NCBI GenBank assembly: GCA_008360955.1
Contig: LUCM01007135.1
Span: 106,872 to 170,871, forward strand
Direction: 5' to 3'
Length of the DNA: 64,000 bases
Source: Fasciolopsis buskii
Lineage: Eukaryota; Platyhelminthes; Trematoda; Plagiorchiida; Fasciolidae
Below, piece by piece: positions 1-12,800 of this stretch. The notes below the pieces were generated by a model. That model had not been told where the DNA came from. It did not search any database and worked only from the letters and a program-made list of their open reading frames with translations. The position numbers were made by a program, and so were the translations under genes. The first letter of the stretch is position 1. Every line of letters starts with the position of its first letter.

Positions 1-2469
1 AAGGTGTCGTACAACCTGACAGCTACACCCATCTGCAATTTGGTGAACTCCTGCTCTTTTGAACCTATTTATCGCAATCGTTGACATACTTGATTGGACA
101 ATGAGAGCTAATTTTGGACCAAAAGAATTACTGGAGAAAAATAGAAATGATAAATGAAGTACGATGGAAGCTGCAGAATTATATTCAAGACTAAATGAAT
201 GCTGGAACGATCACCTTTGAGAGATAGAAAATAGAGATTTTGGATTGAGCAAGAATTTGCTTTGTATGTCATAACTGAAAAGTGCATGCTCAAAGCTACA
301 CCCAATTTCAGGATCGACGAACCCTTAACGACATTTACGGAGCAGAACAGACCGGTATTTGTGCCAAAAGAAGAAAGGGTACAAATCCGAAACCGCAATT
401 GATTACGGACTTGATCACGTCGTCGAAGACCGTCAATCGCCAACTTGGAGGATTTCAATCTGAAAAGCTAACTCAAAAGAACCAAGTTATGTCAGTGGTT
501 AATATTTCTATCCACTCCCTCCCTGCCTGAACTATTCACTTCAACTCATCTTCTAAGCAATGCTACTGCTGAGGAATTTTGTTCGCCGAGGAGGACAATC
601 TGGATGCGTATGGAACACACATTCTATCACTCGAAACTGTTTAGATTCAGTGTTCTCTCTTCAATGTTGAGGCCTCGGTAACAGCCATATTTCTAAGTTG
701 GGGTTTGTTGAGTCAGGTTAGTACACGGAATACCAACGCACGAATCAACTCATTTAAGAGACCACATAGAGAAACAGCGACGAATAGAAAATCAGCCGGT
801 TCGAGTTCCATGAGATCTAATAGAAAAATCGATCCATTTGACATTAGATAAAAAAAGTGAACGTCTGTTGACTGAGCAACTCTTGGGATGACTCATTTTG
901 GTGGAAATTACACCTAGATCTACTGGATCACTGAAATCCTGCATCCAAAAATTGCATCCTACTGGTCTTATCATGAATAAGTTTGTGTGCATGTGTGTGT
1001 GTATGTATAGGGTTTTGACGGATGGACACCTCCAAAATGAACTGCGGTTTATTATTCGCCTTTTACATTGTACAACAGCGGCACCTTTGATGTTTGGAAT
1101 CGCCGGTTCTAGAATTCTGTTTGGTTTTCTCACACATGCATCGAAAGCAAAAAAACTTTTGAGGGACCCGCAAAATGCGTCCTTATCATTTGACCTGATA
1201 GTCATCCAGGACAAAATAAACTGTGTATTTTGGTTCGATTATGTTTACTTACGTATCCTTCTTCTTTTCGAGTGTACAATATAATAGAATGAGGTCAAGA
1301 TAAAGGCGAAAACAAGCGAGAGTCTTCGTGAACTTTAGGTATTCTAGGTAAAAATTGCGAGGATTGAAGCACGGTTTTGGGGCGAATGCAATCAACGAAA
1401 GCAACAGAATAAGGGAATACAAGCACAGGATCCGTGCCACATGAAGAAATACTTGAAATTTCTCGGGTTTTCTTGATTCTTTCAGTAAGCTATTTGATGG
1501 TGCAATGACGATTTGACTTAACTTTTTTGAAGTCCTGCATCAATTGGTTTCATCAGTAATATCTTTGGTGGCCAATTTATCTGTCGAATGTTTTGGTTAC
1601 TATTGCTAAATGTTCTCTGCGATTCAGGTTTAACGGTAAATGCTTTGGAATCAGCCTCTTTGGCCTGTACAGTACAGTCTCTACTGTAAAGCTAGGCTAC
1701 GTACGGATGCCAAAAGTCCAAGACCACCTTGCTTCGGTGCCATGATTTTGGCAGGTGGAGCCCGGTCATGCCCAGAAGAACAGGATTGACTGCCAAACCT
1801 GTCTGACATCATGTTGGACAAGACACGGGCTTGGGGTTGGGCCTACAGCTAGACTGAAGACAAGTATGAAGTTAGTCAGGCCTCCTAGACCACAAACTGA
1901 ATGAAACTGGTCTGATGTGTGACGCGCTCAAGAAAAGAGGAGGCGACATTGGACAAGGCAACCAAAGAATAGACATTACGGCCCTCAGACAGAAGGCAAT
2001 CGCCTGAATAACTAAGCTGTATGGACCTATATGGACCTTTCGGTTATGACAAAGAAAAACCCGTCCTGTTGAGGAGCCAGAGTCCACTTGAAGGCCCTCG
2101 CTTGATTAGGCAGGCTGAGTTTGAGCTACAGTCGAGTTGATTGACTGAGGGCGCTAGAGTTAGCGACCGCGAACGAGATTATGAAGCACCTACTATTTGC
2201 ACACATAGATGGAGCAACTTGACACGTTTACCAACGATCGTCGGATGTCAAAAACTACGCGTACAATGAAGGCAGTAAAGATATGAAGATTCGACTAAGT
2301 TCATCCAAGATATCAAGATACCAGTTCTGTAGTTTAGCTGACGGTCTCCAAGAATCCCACCGTAAAGCTTCTTCGGCTTTTGTTGGGTACCTTAAGCCCA
2401 GTGATTATGCTGTTTATTGCCTATGCTTGAATCTCATTAATAGAGTTGAGGTCACAATAATTGAATGGA
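1..2469. other. No gene recognised
   Basis: Intergenic or intronic sequence. Overlapping open frames lie at 792-1,284 on both strands, and a hydrophobic minus-strand frame at 1,253-1,440 ends at a perfect GTAAGT donor but lacks an ATG. A GT-rich stretch lies at 980-1,003. The block at about 1,690-2,180 is relatively GC-rich and could be repeat-derived, but I cannot name it. Confidence 0.6.
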
Positions 2470-2860
2470 TCCCAACTGACAACCTACCGTGTACTGCGAG
2501 ACGGGACTGCACACAACACGGCCGTGAGTGTTTGCAAGATTGCCGGTCTTATTGGAGAAGTCCGTTCTACTCAGCCCACGTGCTGACCCGTACTAGGCTG
2601 TCCCGGTGCTTCAGCGAGCAGTTCGACTTATCTCTGAATGTTTCGAAATACCCCAGTTGACAAATTAGAAAACAGGGCACATTAGCCAGCCTTGTTCGCC
2701 CCTCAGAAATAGCCTACATTATGCAAGCTTAATGAGCCGTCGTGTTACAACGCCCCTGACCTCTACGGAGACTTTGTCATTTCTTCAGTTACGTCAGTCC
2801 ATCCCTGCTGGTAGTGAACATAATATTGTTCATAACGAGGGGGAAATTTAGTGCATTTCG
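2470..2860 (+). mobile_element. RTE-type LINE relic, endonuclease end and linker
   Basis: The frame at 2,517-2,630 reads QDCRSYWRSPFYSAHVLT. This matches the end of the apurinic-type endonuclease of RTE-like LINEs, where the motif is QDCRSYW..P.DSDHALV; the catalytic SDH is degraded to SAH. A second piece at about 2,780-2,840 reads QSIPAGSEHNIVHNEGE, the linker motif (IPAGSEYN.AR) that lies just before the reverse transcriptase. Both are in the sense direction but in different frames, so the copy is dead. Confidence 0.6.
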
Positions 2861-3169
2861 GCTTGGTGGTCACGAGTTCCGATGTTGTATTAACATGTGT
2901 ACACAGTCCACTCAATACGTTATCAATCTCTTTTCGATTGACTTATCCAGATACGGAATTTGAGTTGAACCTTCAAAGTGCAAGGTACTTCCCCGACACT
3001 GGATGGAGCTTGCACACGCACTCGCCCTTTCTGATGATCAGTTTGGGTTGTCGACTTTCTTGGGTACCTCATTAGCATGATTACCGGCCATGGACAACAA
3101 CAACCAGAACAGCTGTCGTGAACCCGTAACAACTTTTGTACCGCCGGCAATGAAAAGATGACCACTACC

Positions 3170-3600
3170 TTAGTTTGTAGTGCACTATACAGCCGTAAGA
3201 CCTGCCCTGGTCACCTTGATGGTGTTTCGTATTCGATCACCGATGTTCGATGGAACATTCAGGGACCACTGGCGAGGTAGGCGTGTTTGATATTGCTTGT
3301 TACCCTGGAACTGAGGTGCTCTTTCTACACCGCCTCCTATGGAACGGATATGTTTTACATTCATTTATTCATCCTCTAACTTTGCTTGCTCATTTCAACA
3401 CATGTTAGACAAGAGTGGAAAAAGTGGCCCGACAGTCACCTTGTGACTTTTGGTTGAAAGAGAAAGAATTCAACGTCTACTTTGGTATTAGTTGATGCTT
3501 TCTTCCTTCCTATTTGGGAACTGAAAATGAAGGTTATAGTTGGTTAGATACGCTGAGATATGTGAGTCATTAATGCCGAAACCGTGAAGCGTATCTGTTG
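3170..3600 (+). mobile_element. RTE-type LINE relic, C-terminal end
   Basis: Short blocks in the order of the LINE C-terminus are spread over several frames: YTAVRPAL, VFDHRC, LHRLLWNGYVLH, EKVARQSPCDFWLKEKEF and WLDTLRYV. They correspond to the family blocks VYTAAVRSVLLYG, FDHRCLR, LHRLRWLGHVLR, W.KR.GGQ.MTW, and WLETL.DMA. With the upstream block at 2,470-2,860 this is probably one copy from which most of the reverse transcriptase has been lost. Frameshifts and stops are many. Confidence 0.55.
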
Positions 3601-3609
3601 ACTACAGTT

Positions 3610-6600
3610 CCTTAACAGTAAGCAAATAAACAGACAAGAATTTTAAAAAAATTGATCTGCGTTTCGTTGTTTTTGTCAAACTGCTCATCTCAGTTTCATT
3701 CCGTTTTCTGATTCTTTTCCGCATTGCTTGTTCTGAAACCGAAATATATGCAAACGTATATATTAAATGTACATATTGTGTGTGCTGTATATATATATAT
3801 ATGCATGTACCGTGGATTGTCAAATGAAATCAAAGAGTCACAACACGAGGAAGAGCCGAGATGGGAACTGACAACCGTATCAGTAGTTCGTATGATCTTA
3901 TTTTCAAACACCCTTCTCCTGTTCCTAGTCGTCTGAATGGCCACACACGTGACTGGTTACTCCTGGTCCTGTTCAGTTGATATTCGCTAAAATAGACCCA
4001 TTTTATAGTGAAAACGACGTGATATGGAACAAGCCCGTTTTCCTTAACTAATGCAACCAGATATCAGTGGTATGAACGCACATTGTGTGCATAATTTCAT
4101 GGTATCAAAATGAGATTGTTAACTGAAAGTAATATGCGATATTCGGTTTGGAATAGGAAAAATCCACTGAACCGAATGCAAACGAGAAGGATAAGCTCCT
4201 CCCTGCCATACGACCCAATATCCGAATTGTATTGGAGATCAGGTATTTTGTCTGTGCTTGTCATACCCACTGGCTTCAAGTTACAGTGTGCGCAATCGAC
4301 CCGAATGCTCAGTGTCTCGGAAGGGTCAGATCGATTCGTTGCTACGTGAATTTCATTTTTCTTAACAGCTTCGACTGGCTACTGGAAACTCGAGGTTGGA
4401 ATGCGTGATGCGTTCAATCTTACCTCTGTTCTTTTCGTTAAGTGCAGAAATGCGGATTGAGAGAGAGAGGGAGAGGTCCATCAATTCTTGTAAAAAAGTT
4501 GACGATATGGAGGGATAGTTCCTCTTTTCTTCGTCGTACTGATTTTGGCAGCGCATTTCTTACAATACATATCGATCATAACGATAAATTTTGAAAAGGG
4601 TGGTAGTAAGTCTTTTATATCTTGCAGTTTCGGCAAAGCTCGCCCTTTGGAATATGGTCCCCTAATCTCCGACGTCAAATCTAAAGGTTAAATGACGGAT
4701 GATTCATTTTTGATTCAAGCCACACTGCAATTCAAGAACGAGAATGTTTGAACCGAAGTGTATGATGAGCCTACCAGCCACTCCAATATCACTTGTTTCA
4801 TGGTTAGAAATTGAGTTTGTTATAAGACCAGCTTCAAGAGAATTCTTCTCACCCGCTCCTAAGCGACTTCCGGATTGAAAACCACGGCGCTGACCACTTA
4901 ATCCCCGTGTGTTACGGTTTGCTCGCTAATATCTTGTTCATTTGTGGTCTGAACAGTGATCCATCCGGCATGAGCACATTTACACCTACATGGTGGACAG
5001 TGCAGTATTTGCTTCTGCATAACTCTACAATTTGGGAGCAGATGTGAGCTTTGTAAATCTTATGAAACGCACACATGCGCACGGTTTCATCCATACCTAA
5101 ATATCATTGACGCAAGCGAGAAGTTGGGACCTAGGTAATATATATACTTAACCAGTCGCCTCATTGTTCCAATCATACCAAGGCGAGTAGGGTAAGTTAG
5201 AACCAAAATTCCACAAAACAATGCTCAATTCAACCCTCTAACATTAACTTTTCGCAATCAAAATGATGACGAATGATGTGCCGTTTGAACGGATTTCTCT
5301 TTATACCCGTGTATGATGTTAAATGTCTGTGTGTTGCATTTTCTTTGTTTCTTCCCATCTGGTGTTTGATCGAGCTAATCGATTCAAATTAGTCTCTGGT
5401 CCGTTGGGACGGTTCATTAGGTCTACTGTCTTTTGAATGAACTATCACACTGACTGCATTCCAATTTCAGTTGCAATCCTGCTCGAGCATCGTTCCCTAA
5501 CTCATTTGACTCTTCTCCCTCCTCCCTTTTCTGCTAAACAACTTTTGAAGAATTTGTTCAAAGAACCAGTTAGATGATGTTACACATGACTGACTTTCCC
5601 GGAAGGCGTGATGATTTAGGGAGGGTATTGGAATAGTGCCAGAGAGACTGCCTGGCGGAAAATAGTCTGCCTAAAATTGGATTGCGTAAACGGTTTACCA
5701 GCTGAGAGGTTTAGGTCATTTTCGTCCTAGATCGGTTTATTCCACACTCCTTGCCATCCATTAATTGGGGTCGTAAGTGCAGACACTGATAGGCTGTACC
5801 GCCGGTTGCTTGGCACGGGGTGTTCGCGTGTGTAACGGTCAATTAGACGACTGTATAAACATTTGCCCACTTTACGTTGGTTGGGTTTTGCTTCTCGTTT
5901 GGAGTCCTGGCCCTACTCATGCCCGTTAGCATGAGAGGTGGCCCGGTTCAGCTTGGGTGGTTGCACACGCACACACCCACACCCACACCCACACCCACAC
6001 CCACACAAACCAGCACACAGTCGCCAATCCAACTCTGACAAAACCTGACTGATTTCGGCAGCCTAATCGAATTGGTCTATTTATCAGAATCCAATTCGTG
6101 TCTAATTAACCGTTCAAATTTCTTGTCGGGCAGATTCCGTGCTCATCACCATGTCCACGGGAATGTACAATCACAAACAATTAGTAGGTTATACATTCAC
6201 GACGTACTGATGTCTACGCTTGCATGCTTACACTTGTGTGTATGTGTGTGTGCGTTTGTGTGTATTTACACCAGGGAATGCGTACTAAGTTCAATTACCC
6301 AAATGAGATATGCTCACTGCCTTTAGGCAATCAACAGAGTAATAACACTTAACAGTTATTCAATGTTCTTCCAGTCGGTCAACCTGTTTGTGAGTTATTT
6401 GTTTCTCCAGCAGCGTTCTTCATCTAATTGTAGAACATCAAGCGAATTTGTTTTAAATGAATGAACTAATTGTACGGAACGGAATATGAACGAGCATCAG
6501 ATGGTTCCATTTCTGATTGAAAATGACAACTTTCGTCCAAGAATGGAATGGGCAATCGGAGTTGGACCGTGGATATAAGGTGGGAATGAATTTACTTTCC

Positions 6601-9140
6601 TTTTTGAGGTAAATCATTGGACAGTAGTCAGCTAGTGAAATGACTGTAGGTGATGTGGATTTCAGAATGCTATTGATTCCCTTCTATATGTGGATGGCTG
6701 CAAGCTGCGTGCAAAAATAAATGACGAATTAAGAAAGGCGCGGCTTAGTAAATATTCATCACTATGCTATCACCCGATACCCTCCAAGAAGAAGAAAGTC
6801 CTTCTTACACAACACTCATTCACAATGACTACCCATTGAGATTCACTGACGTCCATGGTCGACGAAAACCTAAGGGTGACTCAGTATGGAGGTCAGCGAA
6901 TAAAGTCCAAACATCAAACTGGCCTACACAGTAAATCACATAAGCCTCACATTTCCAGCGACAGAACTTTAAATCCCGCCAACCATCCGAATTCAGAATT
7001 TCAAAGTGGATGCCGTGATCGAACCGGCGTTCTTTGGGAACCGAATAAAACCAGCTGCGATATCGTGATAAACCGGCTAACGCAAAACCGTAATTTATCT
7101 ATGCCGAGAAAGCGAGAGTCGATTAGGATGTATTTTTTCAAACGGTGACCTTTTTCCGACAGGGGATCAAGTATAGTTGTGCGAATATCCTCTGTCCGCA
7201 TAACGATTGTTTTTTTTTTTGCAAAATCTAGGGTAGGTGATTGTTAAGACTTCAGACGATCTCAGCAGCACCAGACAGCGTTATTGACCTTGACCGTTTG
7301 GGTCCACCTGACATGTCTTGGTGTTTCATTGGTCGAGGCATGCACTTTTAATCAGCACTTCAGCATTTCAGCATAAACCGATCAACTTTGAGGTGACCCG
7401 TGTTCCTCGTCTCTTTTTGGGCTAGCCTGAAAGCTGCTCAGCTAGTCTTGACGGGAGTGAAAAAACGTGAACTGATGGATTGGCATAGTTTACTAACATT
7501 GACGTTAAAGGCTGAAGGAGCCATCTGCAAAGAAGAGTAGCACGAAGATGGGTGGTCCAAAGGAATAAAAATAGACTGAACTAAAAGTTACGGGTAATCC
7601 AAATTTACGCTGGTTCCGATTACGATATTATGAGGAATTCCACTGGGTCCCCTCATTTCTTTTGTACCTATGCATGAAGAATCTTCCTGTGTACAGAACT
7701 TAATCAGTATATCTCCCCTAATCGTTTACAGTTTAACAATGTAACCTCGTAAACTTCTGGATTAGCTGTTGCTGGGAGAGGACGAAGCAAGTCCACTTGT
7801 GTCGATTTTTCGTACGACTTTTGTACTCTCCGCATGACAACGGCAAAATTCGCAACTGCTTCTGCCTCGATAATTATTTACTGCATTGTAGCGGTAGTTT
7901 GGTTCACTGGAAATTCGGATCGCAACAAAATGCAAACCAGTTACCTTCTTTTGACCAAGAATGCATATATATATATAATTATATATATTTATATAAGCTA
8001 CATAGCGAACTGAATCAATTCAAGTGATTTTAGAATAAAATGAACTAAAATTGAAAATGACGTTGTGAGTCGGTTGACTAGGCTTACAAATTCAGAAAAG
8101 GACATGAATATTTACAAGTGGAACACCTCGTCCGACAGCCGACCTCAAAGGTGACTAATCAACGATCTTACTTTCGTGAGCGTTATGCAACGCACGATGA
8201 TATGTGAAATTGGGACAGAGTAATGACACCAACACTAGAAGTAGGAGCATGAGGTTGAATCGTCAGTCCTTCTCTAGATATCACTGACTCCGGAAAGCAA
8301 CCGTATGCATCAAGGAGACCATGGTAACTACAAACAACATCAGGGTTTGTCCATAAGATATTCGTGTGCATGTTAACAAGACAGATAGCACTGACGGATT
8401 GTCTAACAGCCGATGACGGTCGCCAAATTTCTGCCATTCACTTTTACGAGCTGTCATGGCTTTGAGAGGCCGGTGACAGCGAACCTAAACCAATTCGTAT
8501 CATGCTATTTGCAAGTAGACTCGTTACAGGGATGTTAGGCTTCCGTAAGAAAATATATCCGAAATATTGCTTCTGTTCCAACGGCACTTGATTCCCAGAT
8601 CAAGAGCGATCACCACTCGAATTCCGTTCTTGAATTAAATTGGGTTTGGACTCAACAGAGCATAGAAAAAGTGACAGTATTCTTTTCAACGTGTGTCGTG
8701 ATAGCGAACCTTTGAATTCATATACCTTTTTTTGTTCAAAAGGAAACGCACACGTCTCACCCACTGATGGATCGCAGGAAAGAGAAGGTCGTATTTACGA
8801 TTTAGTCAGAACCAGTCGAAAACTTGGGAAAGCATGAGTGAGCAACCGCACAACGCATATACGCCTTCATTTGGACTCTTTTTGCAAGAGCAGAAGTAAT
8901 TTTAGCCTTGTAAGTTGGTCATTTCTGGTGATTTCTGAAAGAAAGCCTCAAATGCAGGTTACTTTAAGCGAAAGTGGTTCAGAGCATCCGAAATTTATTC
9001 GCTATTCAAAATAATGAAACAATTCCTTTCCTCCGTTCTCGGATTCTTTATCATACGATTTAAGAACGGCGTTTTTGAAAGGGACATGGAATCTTTCTTT
9101 TACCTCTTACTTCGTTTGTTAATGAAATAACAATTTACAT
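3610..9140. other. No gene recognised
   Basis: Non-coding in appearance. It holds short AT arrays, a GT-rich stretch (6,234-6,268) and the hexamer array described separately. The frames at 6,855-7,148 (+) and 8,183-8,437 (-) are open but unsupported by splice sites or motifs. Confidence 0.6.
5963..6008. repeat. (CCCACA)n microsatellite
   Basis: About five tandem copies of a CCCACA hexamer, led by a short CA run. Strongly C-rich on the plus strand. Confidence 0.9.
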
Positions 9141-9149
9141 CATTCCTGA

Positions 9150-9245
9150 GGCAAGGGGCTCCAGCTAGTAGATGGCTACCCGCGACCTTCACGTCCAAAC
9201 GTCACGACCGTATCCGCTTGGCCACCAACGACCTTGCAGGCTCAG
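9150..9245 (-). repeat. tRNA-derived SINE-like head
   Basis: The minus strand reads GTGGCCAAGCGGATACGG, a good box A, followed by CGTGACGTTTGGACGTGAAGG and GTCGCGGGT, where box B should begin but is lost. A related string occurs on the minus strand at 37,930-37,990. Probably a decayed tRNA-derived SINE. Confidence 0.4.
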
Positions 9246-9765
9246 GTGACAACTGGGTTGGGGAATGAAAATCGGGAGTTATTGAATACGGCGGTTGGCA
9301 ACGCACACGGATTGTTTTTGGTCAACCGAAACCATTAAACTTGACTACACCAAGTAAACTGGTCTTGAGGGGCATTCATTACCTGAGGAGCACACTCTCA
9401 CCCAAGTCACGATAAACAGACAAACGCTGATTAAAAGTCACTCAGGGAATGTCGATTGGCTACACAGATAAGGAACTATGAAGACACGAGTTTGTCGCAT
9501 GCGTGCCGACAGGATAAAAGCAAAATCAGAAACCGTAGATCGAAATCATCTAATTTATTGAATTTTTATCCTATTCCCAAATTCGTGGGAGCAGTGAATT
9601 CCTATCACGTATTTTGCCTTTTAATTTGTCTAAATTCCTCGAAATGGAAAATATTAACTCCATCCGTTAGATTCCTGAAATCCCCGTAAACATTCCAGCA
9701 TATGACTGACATGTCACAGGTCCGAAGAACATTTTTCATGTTCACCTCCATGAGCACACTGACAG

Positions 9766-9784
9766 GCACACACACACACACACG

Positions 9785-9816
<32 letters not shown>

Positions 9817-9845
9817 CACACACACACGCACACACACATACACAC
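9766..9845. repeat. (CA)n microsatellite
   Basis: About 80 bp of CA dinucleotides interrupted by CG at regular places (CACGCACA), so it is an imperfect array. It produces artificial His-Thr and Cys-Val frames on the two strands. Confidence 0.95.
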
Positions 9846-9849
9846 TCTT

Positions 9850-12800
9850 ACAAGCAAATATTCACACTACTAAGCTTTCACTAAAATATTGTCCAAACCC
9901 GAACAATATCGGACTGATCAATAATCGGTGGCATAACTAACCGAAATCTCGATGGTCAATCGGTCTCCAGGTGAAGGTTTAAATAAGCCTATCCGATTAC
10001 TGTGTATCAACTTACGAAATTTCACAAAGTAGTCAGCAACGGACGATGAAACAACGAGGACGGGAATCGGGTTTCAACACCGCTGGTCTTCTATTTTAAA
10101 TCGAGGTAATCATGAACGGAAGAAATGCCATATGGCCGTCGATTAATTTTATGGTTATATCTTGGCAACTAAAAGTCATTATCCACATCTCTCGTTGTCT
10201 ACCATGTCTCAGCTGGTTAGACGAAATAGCGATGATCGTATGTCCTGGAAGTGGCAAGCTTCACAGCATTTTTGATTCAGCATAAGAAGAAGAGAAGCCC
10301 ATTCTGTAAGTAAAATAAATTCACCGTCGTTCAATTGTATGTACATGCAGCTCTAGTAAGTAGCTTTCTGCTCAGTAAACGGAGAATCTTGGACACTTGG
10401 AATAGGGTTCTTGGATGTAAGCACTTATCAGGTATGCATGCCAGGCACTCCTTTTCCATGTATGTTGTCAATGGTATATTATGTTATTGACAGCAGTGTG
10501 AAAGAATCGGCAGCTCATGTCTAAGCTCTGTCATCTAATAGAAGGAACGTGCTAGAAGCCCAGATTGATCTATATATATGGATATATATATATATATACT
10601 TAGCGTCTGACAACAGGCCGCAGTTTGGGTTGAAAATTCACGGTAAAGGTTACATGGCACTGTATATTCTTAATTATTCGTGGTACCCACAGTTATGTCT
10701 GATTGAATTCTTCAGTCTAACGTGCTCAGTTTTCGTTTAAAAAAGCTTTGTGGTTTCCAACTCAGGTTGCTTCCATTCACCCACCAGACTGCTCATTTGT
10801 TTGATCATGGCATTGAAATTTCCGTTTATTGCTCCGGACAGTAGGCCCTAGATCAATTTGATTATGTTCAAATCAGAACTTCCACCCGATATGTTTATTA
10901 ATGACCTTGATATTTTATTACAGATCCCTTGTTTATCTGGATGCATTGCATTCAAGGAAACGTTGTCTTGTCGAGAAAATATGCTCAAGTAACTAATGAT
11001 GTACAGATTCACATGTTGTTCGAGGAAACCAAAAGGGCTACATTTGCGAGCTGTCTCAGAGGTCAAATCCCCGAGAGTTTCTTGTTATTTAATATCCCTT
11101 GATGGCAATTAGCAGTCGTGGATTGGGTTGAAATAAACAGGTCTTACGTTTACGGACAAAACAAAAGATGAAATTCAAATTAGACTCGCAATTCATGCAA
11201 CTGCAATTGACAATTCACACGGGATTTGCCAATTTTTCGCGCGGCTTGCTCAAAATGTCTGTTTAGTTGAAGTTGCTGACGAGTGATAGCCAGCGATCAT
11301 TTAAACATACAAATGTACACTCGTGTATTTGCCAGTCTGGGAGAGATCCCAATGAGGGTGTGCATGAAGAAACGAGTTACATGCAGATCTGAACAATAAA
11401 TAGTTTAGTCAAATGAATGCTAAGTTGCGATGAAATAATCTTGGGCATAATTGGATACCGGTACTCAGCACATTTCAGGGGGTAATTCAGTTAACATGTA
11501 TTTCATTCCACTATCACTTGATGAATGTGATTTATCGACTATCGATTTTTTCTGTTTAAGTTTCACTTTTCGGTAATATTCCGACTGGCGCAAAAGACTG
11601 AAGCGACCACCAAAGCTAATTTTCTCCAAGATTCATCCAATGAGATCGCACAAATGGGCTAGACGTCAAAACTGATAATCTTGCTCAAATGGATCTTACG
11701 ACTGGGCCGCTCAGTGAGATCAAGGTTATTTTGGTAGATCGGGACAGCCAAATATTCGCCAACCACTTCGTCTATTCCCCTACACCCCACACCCCAATCC
11801 ACCCCACCCGATCGAATCCGTGCATGGATCGGGAAACAGATTTATGCTATCTTAGTCATAAATGATGTCCTGGAAATTTGCTAGTCTTGCAAATAAAACC
11901 TCTCGTTTAGATAAGCTGCTGTTTTCCGGTACTTTGTTACATGAATTGAAGGTGGTTAATGGGATAACGTCAGCCTAGCCATTTCGAACGATTCGAATTC
12001 ACCCACGCGAAAGTCGTGGACCAAGAGAATCTTCTGCAATGATTGTGCTTAACTAGACAAAGAAATTATTTTGAAGCTCGTCCTCTTGGGTTTTTACGTC
12101 ATTGCGTTAATCTACTGGGTAACAAGCAAAAGGTAAGTGGAGTGATTTGTGAACTCGAAAGCCGCAACGTCTGTCTCAACAGATAGGCAAATTGAGACGG
12201 CCTTAGATAAAACCTTTGTCATAGTCTCACTCTATTGTCTCCAAATTCTTCTGTACTTTTTCCTGAAAAATCTCCCTGGCTTTTGGGAAATGTATTCGGA
12301 GCTACTTGTTGCGACTTCGGAATTGTGGGTCGTGTTTCTGCTATCTTCGTTGACTTTTCTTAGACTGAACCTGAACGAAAAGGGGATATTTTTCCATTCT
12401 TGACTTATAATCCATTCCTGAACCGTATGACTCCATTAAACAAGAACCTGCCACTTCGCAGTTTGCACTCATTAGCTCGCCCGTGATTTCGGTCCCACGC
12501 AACCGTCAAGGCCAGCTTTTGACGATCAAAACAGAATCACTTCCACGTATTGAACACCAGCTAAGCCGGTTTGAATTCGCGCGGGTTTATTCTTATTATC
12601 AGTTTTAGTAAACCGTTTGTCTGCAAAAAGTCTTCACCACTCTAGATTTATTCATTCATTCAAGGTAAGGTCACAAACGTTAGCTGTGCTGATACCTTCT
12701 TTCAATTAAAACCAGTACACAAACGTGATAGAACGTAGTGAATGAATGATCTATTTTGTCCGGTCAATGCACTCGCACTTCAAAGAATGTTGATGCATCT

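Noticed and set aside
792..1284. 140- and 128-codon frames on opposite strands
   Set aside because: They overlap each other, include a GT-repeat stretch and show no splice or motif support.
1253..1440. Minus-strand frame resembling a secreted protein start, ending at a perfect donor
   Set aside because: The apparent start is GTG, not ATG, and the frame stays open upstream, so the signal-peptide reading is not supported.
9605..9884. Overlapping His-Thr and Cys-Val rich frames
   Set aside because: They are direct translations of the (CA)n/(GT)n array.
10280..10306. 25-nt exon-like segment between TTGATTCAG and GTAAGT
   Set aside because: Micro-exons occur in trematodes, but with no flanking exons found this is probably chance.
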